64,000 nt of DNA. Source: Paratinospora sagittata (lineage: Eukaryota; Streptophyta; Magnoliopsida; Ranunculales; Menispermaceae). The stretch covers positions 3,714,461 through 3,778,460 of the forward strand of contig CM069593.1 in the NCBI GenBank assembly GCA_035771175.1, written 5' to 3'. A program made the position numbers and the translations under genes. Within the stretch, counting starts at the first letter, position 1, and every line of letters starts with the position of its first letter. A model generated the notes under the pieces. It made no database searches. It saw nothing but the letters and a program-made list of their open reading frames with translations, and was not told the DNA's origin. This document shows, in pieces, positions 12,041 through 22,410 of this stretch.

Positions 12041-14410
12041 TCAATTGAAATCCCTCAATCTTCTCTTCAGCATGTCCATTGACTTCTTCCGGGAATTCTG
12101 CTTGGTATTCCGGCTTGACAGGCTTCCAAATAGTCTATCAGGGGAATCCTTATACTTATCACAGATAGTGGCCACTATCTTATAATCCAAAGCATTGTAA
12201 TTTTTCTGCCTTATCACAGGATTCATGAAGTTCTCAGGCTGGCTGCTCAATAACAAGTTAACCAATTGCCTAGCCTCTATCAAGCATCCTCTTAAGCTAC
12301 CTTCCCTGTGCATCTCATTTAAACCAGTACTGTGGTACATTTCATCCGCAAAGGACTCTATCATCTTCAAATCAGTATCAATACCCATTACTGCATTAAG
12401 ATTGAATCGCTTCACACTGTCACTGAGAAAAGCCGTTATGATCAAGCAGGAGATGTGATCAAGTGCCCCGCTCGCAATCTTGTAAAGGGCATCCAAAGGT
12501 ACGATCTGTTGGGCTGTGGACAACAAGTTCTCAAGATAGTCTATTACCTCTTTTACATAATCGTTTCCGTTCTGTGGAGCCTCATCAGCCGTCCAATTTA
12601 TCTTTTCTGTAAGAGCCATGAATTGGTCTAACCTTGCGTTCATTAGTCCCAGCAAAGCAATATAGGCCTCATCTCTTGATGTTTTTAGAACTTCCTTGGC
12701 AGTTAAAGTCCCGTGAGGTCTCTCAACCAATCGTACGGGGACTCCACAACGTTGGGCAGCCTGTAGAAGGAAAAAATCACAAGCCCTTTGAAGAACACTT
12801 ATGTTGGCAGCAATTTGCATCACTTGGGAGGCGCCCGTGGCGGAGCTGTTGATTGCCTTCAATAAAGACTCGTTCAACACGTCAATCAAAAGCTTGTCTA
12901 GATACTTCTTCACAACATCATAGAAGTTCATTTGCCCGCCATATGACAAGTAACTGACCGAATCATCAATAAATGATCGAACAATACGGCAGGTATCAGG
13001 TACAGTGGAGGAGAATGGTGCAACATAAGGAAATGCTGGCATTATATCTGAGCTTTGTAGTTGAAATGCCAAAACATTCATGTTATACTCATATTCCTTC
13101 TTCATCTCCAATTTCTCGTAAGTGTCATTGGTAAGTGCATCAACCACTTGCTGGCGGCATTCCTCGAGAAGTAATTCATGGTATTTGTCCCTGCTGTTAT
13201 CAAGAACTTCGAGTAGAGGTCCTACTTGATACCCATATCGCCCAAGAGTTGCACCAACAAGTGTTACATAGTCCTTGATCAGTAATAGATGGCTCGCTGT
13301 TTGCATTCGGAAAAACTGTTCGCTCAACACTGATGTCATCTTTGAAATGGCTGTTTCCCATATTGTCTCCACATGATTAGCTAATAATAAGCTGCCTGCA
13401 GTACGTAAGACCCGATCCTCCACTATAAAATAACCAACTATTTGAGCAAAAAAGATTTGATGGGATTCAAGAAATGGTTGTGCTGATGATAGCTGCAAGT
13501 CTGAATTAAGCTGCAAAGAGCGGTTCTTATGATAGTATTCACAGAACTGTTCTTGAAGCCCAAGGCAAGTGTGTATGTGATATGCTCGGTACACAGGTGT
13601 AAGATCAAACTTTAGAATCAATTCTTCATCAATCTCTTCGACATCTAAACTGTACGCACAGTCTCCTATCCCCGAACGGATCTGTTCTTCGGCTTCCCTC
13701 TGACGTGCCCGCATTTCTTCATCTCTCTGACGGGCTGATGCAGCTTGTCCTATAGCCATTTGCCCAATTTCCCTTGCCATGCTTCTTATGCTGACCAGCC
13801 AGTCATTGAACTCGCTACATACTTTCTTTTCAATGTGCAATTTTATTGCTGGTATTCTCTGCTCAATGATCTTACTCAGAGACCTAACGGGAACGATATG
13901 CAAGTATTTTTTTTCAATCAGGTCTAGAGATTTCAATGCATGGTAAAACCGACCCTCAGAAACATGTTGATTACACTTAACGCAAAGATCCAGTAATCGC
14001 ACACAAAATTCTGACATATCTATGGCCTCTGTAACATTCTTTTTGATTGAATATGATTCGAGGAGCTCCTCAAGTTTCAATAGAAGAGAACTACCGACCT
14101 CCTGGAGACGAAAATTATCACTTGATAGTTCGCTCTTGAGATCTTCGGCACCAACCAAGACATCACGAAGCTCATCAACGGCACAGATGAATTCTTCATA
14201 GTGGAGTTTGCATAATTCTTCAATCTCTACCTCCTTTTTCTTCACGACGTGCTTCAGCTGATGCAAAAGGGCCTCAGGCCTACCCATTTCAAAAGCATGC
14301 CTGACAATGGGAGCCAAATCCTCCCCGTTCCCTATCACCGTAGCAAGGACCAAGTCTTCTCCGCCATCCCCGTTTTCTGTGACGGTCCTCCTTTTGGGCT
14401 TTGCACTCAT
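12041..14410 (-). CDS. SEC15A: Exocyst complex component SEC15A
   Basis: Subunit of the octameric exocyst, which tethers secretory vesicles to the plasma membrane before SNARE fusion; Sec15 is the subunit that binds vesicle Rab GTPases. The uninterrupted frame gives 789 aa, the usual length for plant SEC15. It begins [20 protein letters not shown] and ends [15 protein letters not shown], both close to what I recall of Arabidopsis SEC15A and unlike SEC15B. The frame stays open 38 codons further upstream, but that is leader: a good acceptor (CAG at 14432-14434) lies just before the chosen ATG, and the family N-terminus starts there. An N-terminal coiled coil (about 40-110) precedes the alpha-helical exocyst rod; a charged stretch (about 220-250) may also coil. 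Downstream is the 2.35-kb gap to eIF2B gamma; the divergent neighbour is PPD6. Confidence 0.97.
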   Translation of the reverse strand: MSAKPKRRTVTENGDGGEDLVLATVIGNGEDLAPIVRHAFEMGRPEALLHQLKHVVKKKEVEIEELCKLHYEEFICAVDELRDVLVGAEDLKSELSSDNFRLQEVGSSLLLKLEELLESYSIKKNVTEAIDMSEFCVRLLDLCVKCNQHVSEGRFYHALKSLDLIEKKYLHIVPVRSLSKIIEQRIPAIKLHIEKKVCSEFNDWLVSIRSMAREIGQMAIGQAASARQRDEEMRARQREAEEQIRSGIGDCAYSLDVEEIDEELILKFDLTPVYRAYHIHTCLGLQEQFCEYYHKNRSLQLNSDLQLSSAQPFLESHQIFFAQIVGYFIVEDRVLRTAGSLLLANHVETIWETAISKMTSVLSEQFFRMQTASHLLLIKDYVTLVGATLGRYGYQVGPLLEVLDNSRDKYHELLLEECRQQVVDALTNDTYEKLEMKKEYEYNMNVLAFQLQSSDIMPAFPYVAPFSSTVPDTCRIVRSFIDDSVSYLSYGGQMNFYDVVKKYLDKLLIDVLNESLLKAINSSATGASQVMQIAANISVLQRACDFFLLQAAQRCGVPVRLVERPHGTLTAKEVLKTSRDEAYIALLGLMNARLDQFMALTEKINWTADEAPQNGNDYVKEVIDYLENLLSTAQQIVPLDALYKIASGALDHISCLIITAFLSDSVKRFNLNAVMGIDTDLKMIESFADEMYHSTGLNEMHREGSLRGCLIEARQLVNLLLSSQPENFMNPVIRQKNYNALDYKIVATICDKYKDSPDRLFGSLSSRNTKQNSRKKSMDMLKRRLRDFN

Positions 14411-14431
14411 TGTTTCTATCAAAATAGAACC

Positions 14432-15253
14432 CTGTATGATATCATAAGGGAGAAAAATCAGTAAGTATAATATTTCCCCGAGAAGAAAAAATAAGTGAAA
14501 AACTTCTAGGATTTCCCCAAACAAGATGAATAAGAACGAGTACTATCAAATCTAAATCAATTTTTTCTCTCCCAAATAAGAATTGGATCAGTGAACAAAC
14601 TTCAAAAAACAACATAGAATAAACAACACTTTATACATATATGTCAAGAGCAAAATCAAAACAGTCCTGATTAAAATAGAACAATTGGTTAAACAAACCC
14701 AATCTACCAGCCTAGAACAAGAAAAGTTTAATTCAACAAAAATATATATATATGAAATTCCCTATCAATAAAAAATATAAACAATTGAGAATTGAGGCAA
14801 ATAGAGTCTTCCAACTCGAAACGACCCAATAATGAAAAAATGATCTGATCAGTGTCTTCAATTCTAATAAAGAGTTTTTTTTTTTTTTTCTAAGCGAAAA
14901 ACTTGCAAATGCAACCAAAAAATAAAATAAAATAAATCCCATTACCCATTCTAGTCATCGCCACAGCACAACCCATTACCAAGAAATCAAAGGTAAAATG
15001 AAAATTTTGCACCAAAAACCCAACGAGCATCGTACACAGAGTCCATATCACGAACAGATAAATCAAGGGTTCCTCTCATTAACCCAGAAAACTCTTTAAC
15101 AAAGATAAACACAGAGAAATCAAAGAAAAACAAAAGAACAAAATAAAATAACATAAAAAAACATGAGGAAAGCTCAGAAAACCCAGATAATGGAAATCTG
15201 AAGAAAATAAGCATAAAAGATTCAGGAAAAACAAAAGAGTGATTTGGGTATAC
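14432..15253 (-). other. Probable leader intron of SEC15A
   Basis: On the minus strand a donor CAG|GTATAC (boundary at 15253/15254) and an acceptor ATACAG| (boundary at 14431/14432) bracket about 820 bp of T-rich, intron-like sequence directly upstream of the SEC15A start codon. The first leader exon would lie between about 15254 and 15500. The splice sites are seen; their use is inferred. Confidence 0.65.
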
Positions 15254-15597
15254 CTGAAAGGTTGAGTGAGATTCGTTAAGTGGGTGGTGAATGCATGAAT
15301 TAGTAAGATTGAGAAATGAAGAGTTTGGGAAAGAAGAGAAGATATGTACTTTGAGGCGAGATAAAAGAGAAGGAAGACGAGGGTAGTTTGGGAAGAAAGG
15401 AATGTTTAGGAGGGACTAAAGGGTCACGAGATCTCCAAAGCTGGTTTTCGATAGGTTCCAAGTACAGTAGAGAAAGGTGCAAAAAAAAAAACAAGGTAGA
15501 GTAGAGAAATATACACATATATGGGAGGCATTTGCATGCTGCCCGGATCTCTTGCCTTAAACGACTCTGCTGCCGCCTTTTATGCCTCCTACTTCTG

Positions 15598-15607
15598 CCA
15601 CGTCATC
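15598..15607. promoter_or_regulatory. CCACGTCATC bZIP-type motif upstream of SEC15A
   Basis: The ten bases combine an ACGT core with the CCACGTCATC half of the plant unfolded-protein-response element. Such sites are bound by bZIP factors, including the bZIP17/28/60 class. The match is exact over the core, but function is inferred. Confidence 0.45.
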
Positions 15608-15634
15608 TGAAGGCCCACACGTATGGACCTTTAC

Positions 15635-15945
15635 TTGATTTGTTATTGAATTAAGAATAAATGTATAAAAAAATGAAGAACGCTTCATTAATTTTACTGT
15701 ATTGAGGAATTATAGCAGTATTTCTATCAATTTTATTTAAATTAAGTTTCTTCAATCTCCATTATTATCGATAATTAATTTCAATTGATTTGTTATTGAA
15801 ATAAGAATAAATGTAAAAAAATAAAAAAATGAACAGTTCAGTTCATTAATTGTAATGTATCAAGGAATTATAGCAATATTTCTAGCAATTTTATTTAAGT
15901 TAAGTTTCCTTCAATCTTTACCACTATCAATAATTATTTTCAATT
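15635..15945. repeat. Tandem duplication of an AT-rich unit of about 150 bp
   Basis: The unit starts TTGATTTGTTATTGAA at 15635 and again at 15785. The copies stay aligned through shared blocks (AAGAATAAATGTA, GGAATTATAGCA, CAATTTTATTTAA), with point changes and small indels, so the duplication is not recent. Confidence 0.85.
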
Positions 15946-16910
15946 AATACATCTAAACATTATTCTCCTAATCAAAAGTTGTAAGAACGGTCAAATATTG
16001 AAAAAAAAAAAACAGTGAAATGAAATGGTTAAATTACCCAATAATCTTTCATAAGTTTATAAAGTAAGATTTTAAACTACAAACAAACTATAAAGTTTGT
16101 TGGTGGGTTCAACTTCAGATGTTAGTCTCATAACGATTATGTTTTTTTCTAAGATAAGACATATAAAAAATTTCACTTCCTCACATTAACAAAATTTTTT
16201 TTTAAAGAGAAAAATAAAACCTCTGGGTCTGTGAGAATAGACACATCCGTGTGAAGTGCTCTAAAAATTTAAAGTGACATGGTATTGTCATTATATATAA
16301 TAACAATTCTTATTTAAAAATGTAATGAAAGGTTAAAAAAATAAATAAAAAATAAAAACAGTTATTACCTCAATGTAATAACTTTAAAATGCCAAAAACT
16401 TCATTAAAAAAGTTTTTGTTAACTAATTAAAAATCGGAAAGACAAAATATCAAACTAAAAAAATAATTTTTGTTCAAATGTGGCTGAGAAACATTTTCTT
16501 TTTTACAAGAACATTAGGGAAAAACTCTTACTTATTTGTAAAGGAAAAGAATCGAACTTCTAATTTTAAATGAGAAAGTTTGGATGCATACTATTAGAAC
16601 TAATTAACGTTTGTAAAAAAATAATAAAGTTACCGGGACGTAATGTATTACAACTCTTCTTTTCGATAAATACCAACAATGACAAAAATCCAATTGGTAC
16701 TTTAAATTATTAGAGGAAAAAAGAAAAAAGAAAAAAGAAAAAGTGAATGGGTATTATTTGGACCAGAGATTGACAGAACTCCACGTTTCAAGCCAAAGAC
16801 ATGGTAGTTGGATAAGATTAACTCATGTAGGACCATAGTATCGGAATTTTAACAGATAAGAGCGGGAAGTAACCTAATCCAAACCTTCAAAAAGCTCTTC
16901 TTCTCCTCTC

Positions 16911-19900
16911 ATGGCGACCATTTCCTCTGTAATTCCATTTTCACGCATCTCAACAATTCGATCTTCTTCTTCTTCTTCTTCTTCTTCTTCTTCTTCTTCT
17001 TCTCACAGATCTCATTCATCTTCGCTCCTTCTCTCTTCTTCTTCTTCATCTGAGCTCTGTTGCTTCGAATCTCGACGGCAGAATCTGAACAATCAGATCT
17101 CTGGAAGAAGAGACTTCCTTAAAGGAATAGCTTTGATTTCAGTTGTGTCGGTGGCGGAGCCATTATCGGTCTCAGAAGCTCGAGAGGTGGTAGTTGGATC
17201 GTATCTGCCGCCATCTCCGTCCGATCCCTCTTTCGTCGTCTTCAAGGCCACTTCCAAAGACACTCCTGCTCTTCGTGCTGGTACGCGCCTCTTTCTTTTT
17301 GTTCTCTCTTTTTTTTTTGTGCATTGTTCGTACATCTCCTCATTTTTGTGTAAATTCGAGAATTCGATGTGTAGTAAGTAAGCTCAAAGTAAGATGTCAC
17401 TAGGCTTGTTGATTTTTTGCTTGCTCATTGGAGCTCAGTTGAAGGAACAATGTCACCGGTAACCCTAATGCTGTCGAGGTCTAGTGTGTTTCATTATTAT
17501 CTTATGAATTGTAAGAAAAACGAGAGATCAGAAAGAGAGATCTGAGAGAAGATGAAGAAGAGAACCAAAGAAAGTAATATCTGTATGTATTATCAGAGAT
17601 GTCCGTACAAGGTTATTTATGGAGAATACAAGTGATCTCTAGAGAAGTCTAGAGTCTTCCAAGCTGTTACAGTTACAACAGAATTGTCTAACAGAGTAAC
17701 TAACTAAATAACAGAAACTAACTATCTAAACAAGGATACCTAACTGTAATAACTACCAGAACTTATTAGCAACAATATTATCAACTAACTAATGAGCCGT
17801 CCTTAACAATTATATAGGTATGGAATCAATAAGTAGGTGAAACATGAATTCAAGAGAATTTTTATGAATGTACTCAGTTTAGAATTTTCATGGCTGCATT
17901 GCTCGTGAATTTTTTTTTTTTTTTTGAGCCGAAACAAGGACTATATTGTATTAATAATAAACATGGAATACAAAAACAGTAGCACAAGGGATGCTACAAT
18001 GTACTGTGAGTATCAAACATGACAGAAATATAACGTTCCAAAGGAGAAAACCCATGAATCCATTCCTAGACCTGATGCAAACAATTCGCCCAGTCAAGGA
18101 CCCAATCTGAAAGAGAAAGACCCTGAACTAGGGAAGCCGAGAATACCCACAAACTGGCCACAAATTTTATGTCATCCCATAGCTTGTCCAGCTCCCTAGC
18201 TCTGTCATGAAACACCCTATTGTTACGTTCAAGCCAAAACATCCATAACGTCGCATAAGATGCGACGATGGCTGCGTCCTTGCCTGCACTAGAGATAATG
18301 GAAGAGTGTGAAGCCAACAAACTCTCCTCCAGACTACTAGGAGCGAGCAATCTACCTCCCGAGAAGTTGGACCACCTATCCCATATCCTAGCCGCATAGG
18401 AACAGTAAATAAATATATGGTCCTGATTCTCTTCAACCTGCAAGCAAAAAGAACAACATTGGGGGTAGAGGCACATATTAGGAAGTCTTTTTTGAAGCAT
18501 ATCCAACGTGTTTATTCTTCTAAGGCCTAGTAACCAGCCAAATAATTTAACTTTGGATGAACTTTAGCTACATAACAAGGTAACAGGTGTCAGAATTTTG
18601 GATCAACTTTGAGCAAAATCTTTTGTACCCTCCCGAAGCTACTTCTGCAGTAGTAGCAAAAACATTCAAATACATGCAATTTTTAATGCATTCCACTTCT
18701 TGAGTACGCGATTCACATAGAAAATCCAACTCCGTAGACGAAGTCTTATTATGCAGAGTATGCAACTATTCCAAACTCTCACAGTGACCATTTGCATGAG
18801 CTACAATTATGCCAAGTTCATGTCAGGTCATGCCACTTCTATTGCAATAATACTTCAAGAGGGAATCTTATTATGTCGACCCCATGTAGTTGGAAAAAGG
18901 CTTGGTTGAGTAGTTTCAACTCAATCGAGCCTTTTCCCAACTACATGGCGCCAACTACATAAATCTGCTTCCCCCACTCTGCTCTATCAAAGGCAAAGTT
19001 GGCATTTAAATTGCAAGAAGTTAAAATCTTTCTTAATTATCTTTGTCCATGTTATTTTTTGTTTAGGTCTTCCTCTACCTCTATTTTTACTTTTTACCAT
19101 GCAGTATTACTGTATTAATAAGTTACTCTATACTTCAAGAGTAGTTTAAAAGTGTAAAATAAAAAACCTTGTTACCCATCTACTTTCAGAACAACCAGTT
19201 TTTGCTTCATACATGGAAACAACTTGATCTAAGCTACCTAGAGATATCATACTATTGAACGTCTCATGCCATCAAAATTGTATCATGCATCTTTACTTTA
19301 TTTAATGGTAACTATGGTAACCTACAATCAATGTCTTGTAAGCAATTGTCATGGGATGAAATAACATAGATATGCTTATGTCTGAGTTATCCTTTTCTAG
19401 AGGGTCATAACTTCTTCATTTGCTATTCTTTTGATGTCCATGCCCCCTTCTTTCAATTGGTAACGACCATTATGTTTTCCAGATTTAAAAGAGAGTATTT
19501 GACCAACAAGCCATCCAACTTATCATCCTTTTCCTCTTCCATGAAACATTTTTTTATCCCATTCTCTTAACTTTCTCATCATAGAAATTATATATTTTTT
19601 ATATTACGGGAGATTTTTATTGACTCCTTATTGAAGTTAATGACCTTCAAGATTGCATTTCTTTCAGGAAATGTGCAACCCTATGAGTTTATCCTTCCAC
19701 CCACTTGGAAGCAGATGCGTATTGCCAATATACTTTCTGGCAACTACTGCCAACCAAAGTGTGCAGAGCCTTGGGTGGAGGTGAAATTTGAAGATGAAAA
19801 GCAAGGCAAAGTTCAAGTGGTTGCTTCTCCACTTATACGTTTGACCAACAACCCAAATGCAAACATTGAGGATATTGGGAGCCCTGAGAAGGTAATCTCT

Positions 19901-20450
19901 TCGCTAGGTCCCTTTGTCACTGGAAACACTTTTGATCCAGATGAGCTCCTTGAAACTTCAGTTGAAAAGCGTGGTGATCAAACGGTAATGTTCTCGTTAG
20001 TTTCATCAGTTCTCCAGCTTCTTGTTGATATGAATAGTTATAAAATTTCTTGTACAGAAAAGCATAGAGTATATCCTCTAAAGTTTAGCTTCCTCAAGAC
20101 ATGTCTTATTAGGTAAGCAATTGGGTTGAAAATCTTGAAATTTGAGAACAGGTTGACAAAATAAATAAATAAATAAATAAATTGTGGAAACACAGATAAC
20201 CAACTCTAACTTCTTTTAAGTGAAGAAGCAAAAAAAATCTGCTTCTGACGGTTGTGCCCTATTTTCTGTTTCCATGCAGTATTACACTTACTTGCTTGAG
20301 ACTCCATTTGCATTGACTGGTTCACACAATCTTGCAAAGGCAACTGCCAAGGGAAATACAGTCATCTTATTTGTTGCAAGTGCCAACGATAAACAGTGGC
20401 AAGCATCTCAGAAAACATTGAAAGCCATACTTGACTCTTTCCAAGTGTAA
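16911..20450 (+). CDS. PPD6: PsbP domain-containing protein 6, chloroplast thylakoid lumen
   Basis: Lumenal protein of the PsbP family, related to the oxygen-evolving complex subunit PsbP; the exact role of PPD6 is not settled. Exons 16911-17280, 19668-19984 and 20280-20450 join in frame to 285 aa. The N-terminus is a Ser-rich transit peptide with about 14 consecutive Ser from a CTT repeat. A lumen signal of the twin-arginine type follows: RRDFLKG at 66-72, a hydrophobic core, and likely cleavage after SEA at about 90. The PsbP-like domain fills about 92-285. Two cysteines in NYCQPKCAEP (151 and 155) could form a disulfide; the spacing fits a redox-sensitive pair. Intron 1 (17281-19667) carries an LTR, an L1 remnant and RTE ends, yet its splice sites are intact. 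The 3' end converges on the TM-protein gene. Confidence 0.95.
16962..17003. repeat. CTT trinucleotide repeat inside PPD6 exon 1
   Basis: The repeat of about 42 bp reads TCT in frame and encodes a serine run in the transit peptide. Length changes by whole repeats keep the frame. Confidence 0.9.
17501..17808 (-). mobile_element. Copia-type solo LTR in PPD6 intron 1
   Basis: On the minus strand the stretch begins TGTTAAGGAC, holds a TATA-like CATAAATAACC and ends in a pyrimidine-rich R/U5-like part, the usual make-up of a Ty1/copia LTR. The 5-mer ATTAT flanks both sides (17496-17500 and 17809-17813) and would be a normal LTR target duplication, but the far terminus has lost the expected CA. No internal element sequence accompanies it. 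Confidence 0.6.
17908..18540 (-). mobile_element. 5'-truncated L1-type LINE with zf-RVT domain remnant
   Basis: The minus-strand frame 18066-18506 (146 aa) contains CSFCLQVEENQDHIFIYC, the Cys/His pattern of the reverse-transcriptase zinc-binding domain, followed by the usual W-rich tail and a WLERNNRVF motif. Downstream, the minus strand ends in a TTGTTTCGGCTC-like 3' terminus and a poly-A tail (T run at about 17911-17925). Only the 3' end of the element is present. It lies antisense in PPD6 intron 1 and is not a host gene. Confidence 0.8.
18840..19110 (-). mobile_element. RTE-type LINE 3' end with a head-to-head inverted terminus
   Basis: The minus strand encodes RGRGRPKQKITWTKIIKKDF, the basic C-terminal block of plant RTE proteins, then drifts out of frame before the IHVADP-like end. 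At 18883-18947 the terminal sequence occurs twice in opposite orientation, forming a near-perfect hairpin. It lies inside PPD6 intron 1. Confidence 0.7.
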
Positions 20451-22369
20451 TTTTGCTATTCAAGAAGTAAAACTTATATTCAATTTATTCTACTCTGCTT
20501 ATGTATGATAATACCACACCAATAACCTGAAATGAGATAAGATGATCACATTCTTTCCAAGTGTGGGAGAAATTCAGCAAGGAGTCTTTGTTGTATCCAC
20601 ATTATTTTTAGCATCTGGTTCAACATATTTATTAATGAATCCAGCATTCTTTAAAGAGGTTGTTGGCAGGTAAAATTGTTGAGGTATGAAGCATGGAACT
20701 TCATAGTTCATAGGCTCCTCAGCCACCTAATTTTAGGGATGAAGGTGACCTTGACTCTAGAAATATAAAAAATTTGACACCTCCCGTCCCTCTAGGTTGG
20801 GTGTGCAACTATTATCTTTTATCGGGAGTTTATGGCTGAGGGGTGAGAATTGGGTATTGGTTGCAATTATTTCATTCTAACATTCTTGATAACCATCCGA
20901 CCTAAAGTTGTAGCTGACAAGTAAAGGCAACAAACATATATAAAACTATTACCAATACTCTCCCTTGGATATAGCAAATACCTAACAAATAAAGGCTAAC
21001 ACACACATGAAGAGTTGAATAAAAACACCTCTCATAAATCTCTACTTTGATATTGTGAAGGAAACCACTTGACCTAAAAGTCATGGTTGATAGGTAAAGA
21101 TTTGACAATGTATATCAAGCTATCACTAACAACTGTAACGGAGGATGGACTTGTATAAAGGATTAAGTTGTGTTCACCAATAAACTAAATTGAACTTTAA
21201 CCTTAGAGATCTCTCTTGCTGGTAGTTCTACAATTTGATTAATGGGAAATTGATTCAAATTCTTAACATGAATTCTAATGCTATTGAATCTTATATTAAA
21301 TCATAAACAAATTGTAGAATTTTACGATTCACGATTCAAATCTTATCGATTCACAATCAAGTCTTATAAATCAAGTGATTCATAAGAATCTTACCAAAAA
21401 TAAAATATATATTTCGTTTATCATAGATTTAAAGAATTATGCTTTAACTTTCAAATGTAAGTATTGAGTATTTAATATGTATTATGCCAATTTAAGAAGT
21501 GTATAATATAAGGTAGGACTGCAAGCATGATTTGTAACTACCACTTAACCTAAATAATTTTTTTTTTCTTTTAATTTGTGAGCTAATTTTTATGAGGACA
21601 GAGGGAGGTTCTTCAACTAAAAATCATTTTTTTAGAAATTAGTTCTCTTAAAAATCATATCATATAGAACGGTGATGAGCAAGCTGACTATTTGACAAAA
21701 TTTTATAAATTAAATCACATCTTTTACAGATATTGCTTAAATATGTATAATGCAAATCTTGAAATTTTGTATATTGCAATTACTTTGTAATTATTATATT
21801 GCTTCCTCCATGGAGCTGTCTTGTTAAATGAATCGTTTCTGCAGGAATCCACAACTAGAAATGAATGTCAGATATCCAAACTTGTGGCTCAATGCATCCT
21901 TTTGAGTCTCCAAGTAAATAAATAAATAAATAAACACAACAACAATGACGATTTTTTGGTTTCAGGTTTCTCCAAACTTATTGAGAGTTTACCCTTGCTG
22001 TAACTTGAAGATGGCAAAGAATTCCAATTATAATCTTTTGATTTGCAGCTGTGACTAAGAACAATGACACTGTTAACGAATGGTGATATAGAACTGCAGA
22101 ATATGCAATTCTGGTCATAAGATTCCACAAATAAAAGAAAGAAGTGCACAAGAGGAAATTAGCAATTAATTTCAAGCAAGATACAAATGTTTCTAGTCCA
22201 TAGTCATAGAAAGTCAGCTAAGTTTGACGGGTAAGAAAGAAGACAAGCATTCTTCACAAGCTCTATAATGAAACAACAGGAAGCTGTTCCAAACATTCTT
22301 CCTAGTTCAACCTAATCTACGCGCCAGTAGTTAGTTCATGGAGACATGACTGCCTGCAATTCTGCTTGA
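20451..22369. other. Convergent intergenic region between PPD6 and the TM-protein gene
   Basis: It holds the PPD6 3' untranslated region (from 20451) and, at the right, the 3' untranslated region of the minus-strand gene. The middle is AT-rich with no supported gene. A near copy of the last coding bases of the neighbouring gene lies at 22337-22370. Confidence 0.6.
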
Positions 22370-22410
22370 TCATGGAGACGTAACTGCCCGATTAGCGAGC
22401 CTGCTTGATC
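22337..22410. repeat. Direct repeat of about 35-40 bp spanning the stop codon of the TM-protein gene
   Basis: CATGGAGAC..ACTGCC...TGCTTGATC occurs twice in tandem (22337-22370 and 22371-22410). The second copy holds the final coding bases and most of the stop codon; the first is its diverged duplicate in the 3' untranslated region. Confidence 0.8.

Larger units (their letters stand above)
15254..16910. other. Divergent promoter region between SEC15A and PPD6
   Basis: This shared upstream region contains a CCACGTCATC bZIP-type motif (15598-15607), about 90-100 bp upstream of the likely SEC15A transcription start. It also contains two tandem copies of an AT-rich unit of about 150 bp (15635-15945) and AT-rich filler to 16870. 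No open frame deserves annotation. Confidence 0.6.

Noticed and set aside
14411..14524. Upstream extension of the SEC15A frame by 38 codons
   Set aside because: The extension is hydrophobic, unlike the family, and a splice acceptor lies between it and the conserved start.
18066..18506. 146-aa frame (minus) as an independent host gene
   Set aside because: Its Cys/His pattern and poly-A-linked 3' end identify it as the zf-RVT end of an L1 LINE.
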